Shown here: positions 46,075 through 54,940 of the stretch, one piece after another
Layout: each line of letters begins with the position of its first letter
Position numbering within the stretch: position 1 is the stretch's first letter
Source: an uncultured Paracoccaceae bacterium
Lineage (GTDB): Bacteria > Pseudomonadota > Alphaproteobacteria > Rhodobacterales > Rhodobacteraceae
Length of the DNA: 64,000 nucleotides
Assembly (NCBI GenBank): GCA_913041145.1
Contig: CAJWHE010000003.1
Location: forward strand, 1-64,000
Direction: 5' to 3'
The notes under the pieces: model-generated
Databases searched by the model: none
The model's input: only the letters and a program-made list of their open reading frames with translations
What the model was told of the DNA's origin: nothing
Made by a program: the position numbers and the translations under genes

Positions 46075-46253
46075 TAAATCTTTTGCTGATAAGATTTATG
46101 AATTATTTTCTTGTCGCAATATGGGCATTCTACCCACCCTTTTTCCTGTGCAATTTGCAACCATACTCTTGGGTGGCCTAGAGCACCATCACCACCATCA
46201 CAAAAAACACGGTATTTATCTACAATTTCTGTTTCGGGTGGGTCAGTTATCAT
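46074..46253 (-). CDS. Small zf-CHCC zinc-finger protein
   Basis: The 59-residue protein has the CHCC zinc-finger pattern of NDUFS6-like proteins (FCDGGDGALGHPRVWLQI, then GWVECPYCDKK). The alphaproteobacterial homologues are small stand-alone proteins, linked by homology to complex I accessory subunits. ATG 46253 lies six bases after AAGGA; the longer open frame upstream is not coding. The stop overlaps the polA start. Confidence 0.88.
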   Translation of the reverse strand: MITDPPETEIVDKYRVFCDGGDGALGHPRVWLQIAQEKGWVECPYCDKKIIHKSYQQKI

Positions 46254-46302
46254 TTTAAATCCTTTATTTATCTTGTAACATGATAAGTATCTTAATTGCG
46301 CT

Positions 46303-46689
46303 TTAGGAAGTGGGCCTTTGCAACATTCGACCCAAAGGTTGCCCCCCAAGAATATGCAAATGATAGTGTGGAACCTCCTGGACTCCAAATCTACCAGAAT
46401 TAGAGATTAAACGATACCCATTACCTCCATTACCCGGTGATAGTCCCAATGATACACAAATTTTGGCAACTACTTTATTAAAATCGATAATTTCATTATC
46501 AGACGCTTCCATAACAAAATGATCAAAGCACACGTAAGGCCCCCGTGGAATTACTAAAATATGTTCAGGGACTTGGGGAGCCACATCTTTAAAAGCCAAA
46601 CTAAATTCAGTGCTTAGAATGGTAGAATTTGGTATCTCATTTCGTAAGATTTTTGCAAAAATATTTTGATCGTCATACTCGTAATTCAC
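46303..46689 (-). CDS. HIT-family (HINT-like) hydrolase
   Basis: The 128-residue protein has the histidine triad HYHLHILGG, NIFAKILRNEIP and HILVIPRGP, typical of bacterial HINT purine-nucleoside phosphoramidases. GTG 46689 starts it, seven bases after AAGGG. It lies 49 bases upstream of the zinc-finger gene, so HIT, zinc finger and polA may share a transcript. Confidence 0.93.
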   Translation of the reverse strand: MNYEYDDQNIFAKILRNEIPNSTILSTEFSLAFKDVAPQVPEHILVIPRGPYVCFDHFVMEASDNEIIDFNKVVAKICVSLGLSPGNGGNGYRLISNSGRFGVQEVPHYHLHILGGQPLGRMLQRPTS

Positions 46690-46753
46690 GTTAAGACCCT
46701 TTTACATCTACTTTTACAATTAAACTAACAAACTTATCTCAAGTAAGGCAATA

Positions 46754-47749
46754 TCAAATTAATGCATCGGACTCAAAGAGTTTAATCAACCCTTCTTTTG
46801 GGCGTGCGCCAAATTGAGTCACCATATTAGATCCAGCAGCACAGCCCATTTGGCCAGAAGTTTTAATACCGTATCCATTTACTATTCCCCACAAAAAACC
46901 CGCAGCGAATAAATCTCCTGCACCCGTGGTGTCAATAATTTTTACGGACTTTGCCTGAACATGAGTTAACTCTCCTTTGTGGACGATGTAAGCACCATTT
47001 GCTCCATCTGTGCACGCAACAGTTTCCACCTCTTTTGACGAAAGATTAAGAGCATCAAATAAGTCCTCACACATATAAAGTGCCAGTAATTCAGCTCTAT
47101 TACAAAAAAGTAAATCTACACTTTCTGTAATTACTTTATTAAATGCATCTTTGTGTCTTTGGACGCAAAATGGATCAGATAAAGTCAGCGATATTTTCCC
47201 ATTATTTCCTTTACAGGCTGTGATAGCTTTTGAAAAAGCTTCATGGCTCTCTGGTCCATCAAAACGATAACCTTCTAAATAAATCCATTCACAATTCATC
47301 ATCTTTTCACAATCGATATCACTAGGACTTAGGAACTCGGTGACGCCCAAGTATGTGTTTAATGTTCGTTCGCCGTCAGGCGTTATTAACACAACACAGC
47401 GCCCTGTATCCTGCGGATGCTCCCTAGGAGCAAAAGGGGTGCTATAATTAACTCCAAGAGAATGCATATCAGCTGCAAAAACTTTACCCAGCTTATCATT
47501 TTTGATTTTACCCACGTAGGCTGTTTTAACACCAGCTTCAGCAATACTGGCAATTGTATTCGCTGCAGATCCACCTCCAACTTCTTTTGATGGTTTTATT
47601 AACGAACAAAGGTGAACACCTCGATCTCTATCAGTAAGCTGCATAACACCCTTATTGATTTTATTTTCTATCAAGAAACTTTCATCAACCTCCGCCAACA
47701 CATCAACCATTGCATTACCTACCCCAATAACCTGATAAGGTTTTTTCAT
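46754..47749 (-). CDS. PfkB-family carbohydrate/nucleoside kinase (adenosine-kinase-like)
   Basis: A 331-residue ribokinase-fold protein: VIGVGNAMVDVLAEV, GGGSAANTIASIAEAG, and the catalytic DTTGAGDLFAAGFLWG near the C-terminus. The N-terminal variant NAMVDVLAEVDESFL is that of the alphaproteobacterial adenosine-kinase-like group, but sugar substrates cannot be excluded. AAGGAGA lies six bases before ATG. The leader holds a 7-bp hairpin. Confidence 0.9.
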   Translation of the reverse strand: MKKPYQVIGVGNAMVDVLAEVDESFLIENKINKGVMQLTDRDRGVHLCSLIKPSKEVGGGSAANTIASIAEAGVKTAYVGKIKNDKLGKVFAADMHSLGVNYSTPFAPREHPQDTGRCVVLITPDGERTLNTYLGVTEFLSPSDIDCEKMMNCEWIYLEGYRFDGPESHEAFSKAITACKGNNGKISLTLSDPFCVQRHKDAFNKVITESVDLLFCNRAELLALYMCEDLFDALNLSSKEVETVACTDGANGAYIVHKGELTHVQAKSVKIIDTTGAGDLFAAGFLWGIVNGYGIKTSGQMGCAAGSNMVTQFGARPKEGLIKLFESDALI

Positions 47750-47781
47750 GTTAACTCTCCTTAAAATTTATCATAAGCATC

Positions 47782-47800
47782 AAAGGTGTAACTCACCTTT
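47782..47800 (-). other. Hairpin in the leader of the PfkB-family kinase
   Basis: aaaggtg (47782-47788) pairs with cacctttt-type cacctt t (47794-47800), loop of five. It sits about 35 bases ahead of the kinase start. No T tract follows on the minus strand. Confidence 0.35.
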
Positions 47801-47943
47801 AATATCACATCTAGTGTATAGTTATTTTGTTAAATCATAAAATTAGCTTCTTTAAAATATTGATTAATTTGTAGTCATACATATGTCTGTACTTATTTAT
47901 ACAAACAAGGTCACAACAAAAGGTTTCTTAAGTCTCTTGGATA

Positions 47944-47971
47944 TTTTATTTTGAAAAAATTCAAAATAAAA
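47944..47971 (-). terminator. AT-rich perfect hairpin after the enolase-superfamily gene
   Basis: ttttattttgaa (47944-47955) pairs perfectly with ttcaaaataaaa (47960-47971), 12 bp with a four-base loop, starting ten bases after the stop at 47982. Low GC and lack of a following T tract make strong termination doubtful. Confidence 0.4.
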
Positions 47972-47981
47972 GGGTATTCGC

Positions 47982-49214
47982 CTAATCCACTCTAGCTGGA
48001 GAACCACCTAAAAAATTATTACCAGTTTGATAATTACAAGGGTCTTCTTGCATCTCTAAGTGCAAGCCAGATCCAGTGTAAGGGTTTTCTGTTGCAACTT
48101 TTTCATCAAAATTAATACCTAATCCTGGACCTTCAGGAGGCACAATAAAACCATTTTCTACTTTTATGGAACCACTTATAAGTTTTTTGTGAAATGGCGT
48201 CTCTATTGTTTCAGCAATCAATAGGTTTGGTATGGAGGTAGCTAAATGAATATTTGCTGCCCACTCCACAGGACCAGCGTATAAATGTGGTGCCATTTCT
48301 GCATTAAAAATCTCAGCTAACCCAGCCACTTTTTTCATTTCCCAAATCCCACCAGCTCTACCTAACGCTGGTTGTAGAATTTTTATTCCTCCAGTTCGAA
48401 GCAGTGCCCCAAACTCCGCTTTTGTTGTTAACCGTTCTCCAGCAGCAATTGGAATACTAGTAGCTTTAGCTACTTCTGAAAATTCAAGGAAATTATCTGG
48501 AGGTATAGGCTCTTCAAACCATAATGGTGAGTAAGGCTCCAAAGCCTGAGCAAGCCTAATCGCTCCCGATGTAGTGAACTGACCATGTGTCCCAAAAAGT
48601 AAATCTGCTCTATCGCCAATCGCCTCCCTAATAGCCTTACAGAAGGCTACGGACAAAGATATATCTGTCATAGCTGGCTGGTGACCACCTCGCAATGTAT
48701 ATGGGCCTGCTGGATCAAATTTAACCGCCGTATATCCATTATTGACAGCCTCTAAAGCCGCTTCTGCCGCTAAATCTGGAGATGTCCAAAATTTATATAG
48801 ATCGTGATGTGGTAACGGGTAAAGATAGGTATAAGCTCTAATACGTTGATTAATCTTACCACCTAAAAGTGCGTAGATTGGTCGATTTCTGGACTTACCC
48901 AAAATATCCCAACATGCAATCTCCAAGCCTGAAAAAGCCCCCATTACCGTCAAATCAGGTCTTTGGGTAAAGCCTGAAGAATATGCCCTTCTAAACATTA
49001 ACTCTATATTCTCAGGGTTTTCATTTAACATGTGACGTTCGAAAACATCCTTAATAACAGCGATCATTACTTCTGGAGACACACTAGAGGCATACACTTC
49101 ACCATATCCAACAACACCACAATCAGTAATTAATTTTGTAAAAATCCAATACCGACCACCCCAACCTGGTGCTGGAGGTGCAACAATAAAAACTTCGAGA
49201 TCTTTTAATTTCAT
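47982..49214 (-). CDS. Mandelate racemase/muconate-lactonizing (enolase) superfamily protein
   Basis: The 410-residue protein has the enolase-superfamily capping domain and barrel: DLTVMGAFSGLEIACWDILGK, AVKFDPAGPY, LLFGTHGQFT, LWFEEPIPP, AAGERL and APHLYAGPVEWAAN. The two ligand glutamates are clear, but the usual first Asp (as in xDFHGR of D-galactonate dehydratase) is replaced (FGTHGQF). An acid-sugar dehydratase role is possible. I use ATG 49214, eight bases after GGAG, over the ATG two codons upstream, which is too close. Neighbouring zinc ADH may act in the same pathway. Confidence 0.85.
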   Translation of the reverse strand: MKLKDLEVFIVAPPAPGWGGRYWIFTKLITDCGVVGYGEVYASSVSPEVMIAVIKDVFERHMLNENPENIELMFRRAYSSGFTQRPDLTVMGAFSGLEIACWDILGKSRNRPIYALLGGKINQRIRAYTYLYPLPHHDLYKFWTSPDLAAEAALEAVNNGYTAVKFDPAGPYTLRGGHQPAMTDISLSVAFCKAIREAIGDRADLLFGTHGQFTTSGAIRLAQALEPYSPLWFEEPIPPDNFLEFSEVAKATSIPIAAGERLTTKAEFGALLRTGGIKILQPALGRAGGIWEMKKVAGLAEIFNAEMAPHLYAGPVEWAANIHLATSIPNLLIAETIETPFHKKLISGSIKVENGFIVPPEGPGLGINFDEKVATENPYTGSGLHLEMQEDPCNYQTGNNFLGGSPARVD

Positions 49215-49253
49215 TGGCATTTCTCCATTAGTAAAAGCATAAAAATAATTATT

Positions 49254-50339
49254 TTAAAAAATTATTACATTACGCCTTGCAGAACCCGTTTTTGTATCTG
49301 CTATAGCTTCGTTAATCTGTTCTATAGACCACTTTCCTGAAACAAGTTCATCTAACTTCAATCGCCCTTGATGATACAGATCAATAATCCATGGGATATC
49401 CCTTTTTAAGACGATATCACCCATTTTTGAACCCTTCATACCTTGAGATAATGCTCCCAAAATCACCAACTCATATTCAGCTTTTTGACCAGAGTGGGGC
49501 ATTCCAACAATATAAATATTTCCACCTGGACTAAGATAGCGAGCTGCACTCTCATAAGCACTAATCGACCCCACTGTTACAAAGACCGAAGTTACCATTT
49601 CTCCATTTGTTATTTTATTTATAGCCTTCCAAGGTTTTTCTTGATCAGCCAATAAAACGTCTGTTGCGCCAAACTCTTTAGCCACTTCCAATTTTTCTTT
49701 CACAACATCCATGACAATAATTCGTCTAGCTCCCGAAATTTTTGCCGCCTGTATCGTATTGAGCCCTACTCCACCCGCACCAACTACTACTACATTATCA
49801 CCCGGCCGCGTTTTCGCAGTATTTACTACCGCCCCTATACCAGTAATCACCCCACAGGAAAGCAAACAAGCAGCTTCGCTTGGTATAAATTCCGGAATTT
49901 TTACAATTTGACTCTGATCAACAACAGCTTTTTCAGCAAAAGCACCACACGCCAAACCGTGTTCCAACTGACTACCATCTAGCATTGTAATAGGCCCATT
50001 AGCACGATCATATGGTTCACTGCATTGCGTGGGGGCCCCAGTAGAGCAAGGGATACAATCTCCACAAGCTCGAATTAAAGTTAAAAGGACTCTATCATTT
50101 ATCTCATAACCGTAGGTTCCAGTCCCAAGTTTAGAAATTTTTCCTACAGCTTCATGACCATATACAGCAGGTAAAGTACCACCCCAACCGCCATCAATGC
50201 ATGAGATATCAGAGTAGCATACGGCACAAGCCTCTAATGTTACCTCAATCTCACCATCCTGCGGGTCACGTAAAATAATATTTTCAATCGAAAGTGGTTT
50301 TCCAAATTCTTTACAAACAGCAGCTTTGATAACACCCAT
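49254..50339 (-). CDS. Zinc-dependent alcohol dehydrogenase
   Basis: A medium-chain dehydrogenase of 361 residues. The catalytic zinc Cys (ACAVCYSD), GHEAVG, the structural zinc set CGDCIPCSTGAPTQC (C-x2-C-x2-C-x7-C) and the NAD fold VVVGAGGVGLNTIQAAK are all present. ATG 50339 lies eight bases after AAGGA; a longer frame upstream lacks one. The substrate is unknown. It probably shares a transcript with the enolase-superfamily gene (39-base gap) and is divergent from pobA. Confidence 0.92.
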   Translation of the reverse strand: MGVIKAAVCKEFGKPLSIENIILRDPQDGEIEVTLEACAVCYSDISCIDGGWGGTLPAVYGHEAVGKISKLGTGTYGYEINDRVLLTLIRACGDCIPCSTGAPTQCSEPYDRANGPITMLDGSQLEHGLACGAFAEKAVVDQSQIVKIPEFIPSEAACLLSCGVITGIGAVVNTAKTRPGDNVVVVGAGGVGLNTIQAAKISGARRIIVMDVVKEKLEVAKEFGATDVLLADQEKPWKAINKITNGEMVTSVFVTVGSISAYESAARYLSPGGNIYIVGMPHSGQKAEYELVILGALSQGMKGSKMGDIVLKRDIPWIIDLYHQGRLKLDELVSGKWSIEQINEAIADTKTGSARRNVIIF

Positions 50340-50456
50340 CTTTTTAATCCTTATTATTAATAGAACAATTGCCTTCCACTCCTTAACATGCAACTAAATT
50401 TTAACAATAACTTAAGTATTAACTAATTAAAGCAGTTAAAACCTATGGAGACCGTT
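50340..50456. promoter_or_regulatory. Divergent ADH/pobA promoter region
   Basis: The gap holds a near-palindrome around cttaag at about 50406-50420 (aataacttaagtatta) that could bind a regulator of either gene. No regulator gene (for example PobR) lies in the window. Confidence 0.3.
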
Positions 50457-51626
50457 ATGAGAACTCAAGTTGCTATAATAGGTGGGGGACCTTCTGGCTT
50501 ACTTCTATCTCATCTACTAGATCAGGTAGGTATAGATTCCATAATTTTAGAAAAGAAAAGTCGAAACCACGTATTAAGTAGAGTTAGAGCAGGTGTTCTC
50601 GAATGGGGTACAGTGGAAATGCTCCGAAATGCAGGATTAGGTGGCCGAATGGATAAAGAAGGATTTATCCATAAGGGGACCTATCTTTCATCACAAAATA
50701 AGGGTTTTAGGGTAGACTTTCAAAAACTAGTCAAAAACAAGGTGATGGTGTACGGGCAGACAGAAGTGACTGCAGACCTATACGCGTCCAGTGATAAAAG
50801 AAGCAAGATAATTATTCATGATGTAGAAAATATAACAATCCATAATGTCCAAACTGAATCTGGACACTTAACTTACCACAAGGATGGAACCGAATACAGA
50901 ATTGATTGGGATTTCTTGGCAGGCTGTGATGGTTTTCATGGAGTAAGCCGTAAATCCATTCCAGTTAATATTCTTAAAGAGTATGAAAGAGTCTATCCTT
51001 TTGGTTGGTTAGGGGTACTATCCGAAACTCCACCAGTGAGCGATGAGCTAATCTACGCCAATCACTCCCGTGGCTTTGCCCTCTGTTCAATGCGAAATAA
51101 AAACCTTAGCCGTTACTATATTCAAGCTCCAGTTAGCGATTCTTTAGATAAATGGGATGACAAAACATTTTGGGATGAGTTAAAAAAAAGAATACCGGAG
51201 GAAGCGGCAGATAATCTTATTACAGATAAATCGATTGAAAAATCAATTGCTCCCCTCAGGTCCTTTGTAGCAAATCCTATGAAATGGGGACGTCTATTTC
51301 TTGTCGGTGATGCGGCTCATATTGTTCCACCAACTGGTGCAAAAGGCCTAAACCTTGCTGTATCCGATGTACATTACCTATTTGAGGCACTTAAACTTTA
51401 TTATCTAGAGAAATCAGAGGACGGTATTAATAAATACTCGGAGAAAGCATCCGAGCGGGTTTGGAAAGCAGTACGTTTTTCTTGGTGGATGACTACCCAA
51501 CTTCATCGGTTTCCAAATCAAACAAAGTTTGATCAACAAATTCAAGAATCTGAATTAAAGTATTTAGAAGAATCTAATGCTGCACAGGTAGTCTTTGCCG
51601 AAAACTACGTTGGCCTGCCATATTGA
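50457..51626 (+). CDS. pobA: 4-hydroxybenzoate 3-monooxygenase
   Basis: The FAD enzyme hydroxylates 4-hydroxybenzoate to protocatechuate with NADPH and oxygen. The 389-residue protein has the FAD loop VAIIGGGPSGLLLSHL (residues 5-20), SRVRAGVLEWGTVEMLRNAGL, CDGFHGVSRKSIP and RLFLVGDAAHIVPPTGAKGLNLAV. Length equals the family norm. ATG 50457 lies six bases after GGAG. pcaD follows eight bases later. Confidence 0.96.
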   Translation: MRTQVAIIGGGPSGLLLSHLLDQVGIDSIILEKKSRNHVLSRVRAGVLEWGTVEMLRNAGLGGRMDKEGFIHKGTYLSSQNKGFRVDFQKLVKNKVMVYGQTEVTADLYASSDKRSKIIIHDVENITIHNVQTESGHLTYHKDGTEYRIDWDFLAGCDGFHGVSRKSIPVNILKEYERVYPFGWLGVLSETPPVSDELIYANHSRGFALCSMRNKNLSRYYIQAPVSDSLDKWDDKTFWDELKKRIPEEAADNLITDKSIEKSIAPLRSFVANPMKWGRLFLVGDAAHIVPPTGAKGLNLAVSDVHYLFEALKLYYLEKSEDGINKYSEKASERVWKAVRFSWWMTTQLHRFPNQTKFDQQIQESELKYLEESNAAQVVFAENYVGLPY

Positions 51627-51633
51627 GAGAATT

Positions 51634-52416
51634 ATGCCCTATATTAAAAAAAATGACATAAGTATAAATTACCTCGACGAAGGCGACCCAAGCGGTTTTC
51701 CAATAATATTTTCAAACTCTCTTGGAACAAACCTTCATCTTTGGGATGAGATAATACCACATTTAAACCCTAAATTTAGATTAGTACGATATGATAAACG
51801 AGGGCATGGAAATTCTAGCTCACCAAAACCACCATACGATATGGATTGTTTAGTCTCTGATGTAGAATTTTTAATAAACTCTTTGAATATAGAAAAATGT
51901 GTTTTTGTTGGACTTTCTATTGGAGGAATGATTGCACAAGGGCTGGCAGCTAGACGGCCTAATCTAATAAAAGTCTTAGTACTGTCAAATACAGCCAGCA
52001 AAATTGGTACAAAAGATCTTTGGGAAGACCGTATTAAAGCTGTGGAGACAAATGGACTGTCAAATATGGTTAACTCAGTAATGGAGAGATGGTTCTCTAA
52101 AAATTTCTTTGAAAGTCACAAGGTAGAAAGATGGAGAAATATGTTTCTGGATACTCCTCCAAATGGCTATGTAGGATGTTGTGCTGCAATATCCAACACT
52201 GACTTTTACGAACAAACCTCAACTTTAAGGATGCCAACCTTGGCAATCGCTGGTGGCGAGGATGGGTCAACTCCTCCAGATTTGGTTAAAGAGACACAAA
52301 ATCTAATTAAAGGAAGTGAGTTTTATTTAATAAAAGGAGCAGGTCATCTACCTTGTGTTGAAAAACCTAAAGAGTATGCACATAAATTAAACGACTTTAT
52401 CAATAGTAACACCTAA
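51634..52416 (+). CDS. pcaD: 3-oxoadipate enol-lactonase
   Basis: PcaD hydrolyses 3-oxoadipate enol-lactone in the beta-ketoadipate pathway. The 260-residue alpha/beta hydrolase has RYDKRGHGNSS, the nucleophile Ser 95 in GLSIGGM, AARRPNLIKVLVLSNTASKIGT (typical of PcaD) and His in GAGHLPCVEKP. The start I use is ATG 51634. The other genes of the route (pcaHG, pcaB, pcaC, pcaIJ) are not in the window. Its stop overlaps the stop of the convergent PLP lyase by four bases. Confidence 0.93.
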   Translation: MPYIKKNDISINYLDEGDPSGFPIIFSNSLGTNLHLWDEIIPHLNPKFRLVRYDKRGHGNSSSPKPPYDMDCLVSDVEFLINSLNIEKCVFVGLSIGGMIAQGLAARRPNLIKVLVLSNTASKIGTKDLWEDRIKAVETNGLSNMVNSVMERWFSKNFFESHKVERWRNMFLDTPPNGYVGCCAAISNTDFYEQTSTLRMPTLAIAGGEDGSTPPDLVKETQNLIKGSEFYLIKGAGHLPCVEKPKEYAHKLNDFINSNT

Positions 52417-53393
52417 AAAGAATTACCATACTTTTCTAATGCTGACCTAAAGAGACCCTCATCAACATTTCCACCTGACGCTATAACAATTACATCATCT
52501 CCATCTACCTCTTTTTTCTTAAAGATTGCAGAAGCTAGTGCAACAGCACCTCCAGGTTCTAAGACTATCTTTAGACGGGAATACGCAATGGCCATCGTTT
52601 TTAAACAATCTTCATCCGATACTACCAACCCTGAGCTACAATATTTTTGCATTATTGGAAATGTTAAGTCGCCCGGTTGAGGGGTAACAATCGCATCACA
52701 TATAGAGCCTGATCCATCCTTGTTTTTTATAATTTTTCCAGCAGCTAAAGACTTGGTTACATCGTCATAACCAACTGGTTCCACAGGCCTTACCGAAATA
52801 TTTGGTGCATAATGAGCAATCCCGATAGCTACACCGGAGGTTAATCCACCACCACCACAACAAACTAACAAATTCTTAGCATCTACATCTAATTCTTTAG
52901 CCTGTTCGATAATCTCAAGCCCAACTGTTCCCTGACCGGCAATAACCTGGGGCTCATCATAAGGCTTAATCAACGTTAAACCACGATCTTTTGAAATTTT
53001 TTCTCCTATTTCTTCTCTACTTTCTTTAACTCTATCGTAAAGAACGATTTCAGCACCCAAAGCTCTAGTGTTATCAATTTTCATTTTTGGTGCATCAGTG
53101 GGCATAATAATTAAAGCCGAAATTCCGTGGTTTTTTGCCGCTAATGCAACACCTTGCGCGTGATTCCCACTAGAAAAAGCTAAAACACCATTTTTTCTCT
53201 CTTCTTCCTCCATAGCTGATACAGCTGACCAGGCGCCTCTAAACTTAAAGGATCCTGTATGTTGAAGCGTTTCTGCTTTTACAAACACTCTTCTACCAGC
53301 GAGCTCATCTATAAATGGTGAGGAAAGTAATGGTGTAACCCGTGCGTGGCCTTTTAACCGCTTTCTTGCAGCTTCAATCATATCAATATTCAT
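52413..53393 (-). CDS. PLP-dependent threonine dehydratase/serine racemase-family enzyme
   Basis: A fold-type II PLP enzyme of 326 residues. PLP Lys 50 in GSFKFRGA, AFSSGNHAQGVALAA, the phosphate loop VCCGGGGLTSG and ASGGNVD are present, and there is no regulatory ACT domain. That fits serine racemase, threo-3-hydroxyaspartate ammonia-lyase or catabolic threonine dehydratase; I cannot choose. GGAG lies seven bases before ATG. It is 18 bases after the haloacid dehalogenase gene upstream. Confidence 0.92.
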   Translation of the reverse strand: MNIDMIEAARKRLKGHARVTPLLSSPFIDELAGRRVFVKAETLQHTGSFKFRGAWSAVSAMEEEERKNGVLAFSSGNHAQGVALAAKNHGISALIIMPTDAPKMKIDNTRALGAEIVLYDRVKESREEIGEKISKDRGLTLIKPYDEPQVIAGQGTVGLEIIEQAKELDVDAKNLLVCCGGGGLTSGVAIGIAHYAPNISVRPVEPVGYDDVTKSLAAGKIIKNKDGSGSICDAIVTPQPGDLTFPIMQKYCSSGLVVSDEDCLKTMAIAYSRLKIVLEPGGAVALASAIFKKKEVDGDDVIVIASGGNVDEGLFRSALEKYGNSF

Positions 53394-53411
53394 ATTAATT
53401 CTCCAACCTTA

Positions 53412-54095
53412 TTATACTACCAACGTAGCTATATCTGAGAGATCCTTCATTATGACTAAGTTACCAGAAGGCAACCGATCTGTTGGATCATTAGATCGGT
53501 TGACCCAGCCTGTTTGAAAACCAAAGCTTGCGGCTGCGCAAGCATCCCAGCAATTGGACGATACAAATAGTACTTCTCTTATTTCACAGCCAAACCGTTT
53601 CTCAACTAATTCATAAATGCTAATATCTGGTTTAAATACGCCGACGTCTTCTACACTGATAACTTCATTTAATAGATCAGAAATTCCTGCAGATTGAACA
53701 GCCCCATTCAACATATCAGGGGACCCGTTTGACAAAATTCCTGTTAATATATGATTACTTCTTAAATCTGATAACATTTGGGAAACCTCAGGGTACGCAG
53801 TCAGGTTAAAGTATAGTTTTAAGAGCTCTTTTCGAAGATCAACATCATCACTTAAATTATTAGCCTCTAACGCCCAATCCAAACCATCTTGGGTAATAGA
53901 CCAAAAGTCTATATGTTTATTCATAATTGTCCTTAACCAAGAATACTGTAACTGCTTCTGTCTCCAGTCATTAGCCAATTTAACCCAGCAGTTTTTTAAC
54001 CGCTCTCTACCAGGTTGAAGTGCTAGCTCCCTAGCTGCCGACGCCACATCAAAAAGGGTGCCATAAGCATCAAATACACAAACTTTAATAGACAT
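53412..54095 (-). CDS. Type II (S)-2-haloacid dehalogenase
   Basis: A HAD-superfamily protein of 227 residues with all motifs of L-2-haloacid dehalogenases: nucleophile Asp 9 in VFDAYGTLFD, SNGSP, Lys in DVGVFKPD, and the SSNCWDACAA loop that separates haloacid dehalogenases from phosphatases. It would hydrolyse short 2-haloalkanoates to hydroxy acids. Followed closely by the PLP lyase, so co-expression is likely. Confidence 0.92.
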   Translation of the reverse strand: MSIKVCVFDAYGTLFDVASAARELALQPGRERLKNCWVKLANDWRQKQLQYSWLRTIMNKHIDFWSITQDGLDWALEANNLSDDVDLRKELLKLYFNLTAYPEVSQMLSDLRSNHILTGILSNGSPDMLNGAVQSAGISDLLNEVISVEDVGVFKPDISIYELVEKRFGCEIREVLFVSSNCWDACAAASFGFQTGWVNRSNDPTDRLPSGNLVIMKDLSDIATLVV

Positions 54096-54145
54096 TAATT
54101 TTTATCTTTCTTGGCAACTAATAACTTTTAAAATTAAAAATTTAG

Positions 54146-54934
54146 TTAAATATTTTCACTTAATGGCATACCTAAAACATGGTACCCACCGTCAACACGA
54201 ATAATTTCTCCTGTCGTGTATAGTCCCATTTCAGAAGCAAGATACACAGCTGTCCCGCCCACTGCGTTTAGGGTCGCATTAGAGCGTAGTGGTGCATTAG
54301 ACTCAGTATGACGGAATGTTTTTCTAGCACCACCAATCGCAGCCCCTGCTAAAGTTTTCATCGGACCAGGACTAATTGCATTTACTCTAATATTATTGGG
54401 ACCTAAATCATTGGCTAAATATCTAACGGAGCTTTCAAGTGCGGCCTTTGCCGCGCCCATAACATTATAAAAAGGAGTTACTCGGTTTGAGCCCTGATAA
54501 GTCAATGTGAGCAGTGTTCCTCCATTTGGCATCAGCGGAACTGCTCGTCTAGCGATATCAATAAATGAAAAGCATGATATCGAAAGGGAGTTTATAAAGT
54601 TCTCTTTGGACGTATCAATAAACCTACCAGTCAACTCATTCTTGTCTGAGTAAGCAATAGCATGGATAATAAAATCTAAACTACCCCATCTATCCCGAAT
54701 TAGGTTAAAGCATTTTTCCATTGAATCTTCATCAGAAACATCAACATCTACTAATAGATCAGAGCCCAGGCTTTCCGCCAATGGCTTTACTCGCCTACCA
54801 AACGCCTCGCCCTGATATGAAAATGCTAACTCAGCCCCCTCAGATGCCATAGCTGAAGCTATTCCCCAAGCAATTGATCTTTCATTTGCCACTCCCATTA
54901 TAAGACCACGCTTACCGTTCATTAAATCAGCCAT
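54146..54934 (-). CDS. fabI: Enoyl-[acyl-carrier-protein] reductase (NADH), FabI
   Basis: The last reduction of each fatty-acid elongation cycle. The 262-residue atypical SDR starts GKRGLIMGVANERSIAWGIA and has the FabI-type Tyr-x6-Lys (YNVMGAAK), with SPGPMKTLAGAAI. It lies six bases after fabB in the fabA-fabB-fabI unit. The triclosan target family. Confidence 0.96.
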   Translation of the reverse strand: MADLMNGKRGLIMGVANERSIAWGIASAMASEGAELAFSYQGEAFGRRVKPLAESLGSDLLVDVDVSDEDSMEKCFNLIRDRWGSLDFIIHAIAYSDKNELTGRFIDTSKENFINSLSISCFSFIDIARRAVPLMPNGGTLLTLTYQGSNRVTPFYNVMGAAKAALESSVRYLANDLGPNNIRVNAISPGPMKTLAGAAIGGARKTFRHTESNAPLRSNATLNAVGGTAVYLASEMGLYTTGEIIRVDGGYHVLGMPLSENI

Positions 54935-54940
54935 GTTAAC

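Noticed and set aside
46254-46388. Longer N-terminus for the zinc-finger protein
   Set aside because: It overlaps the HIT gene, has no family match, and ATG 46253 has a good ribosome site.
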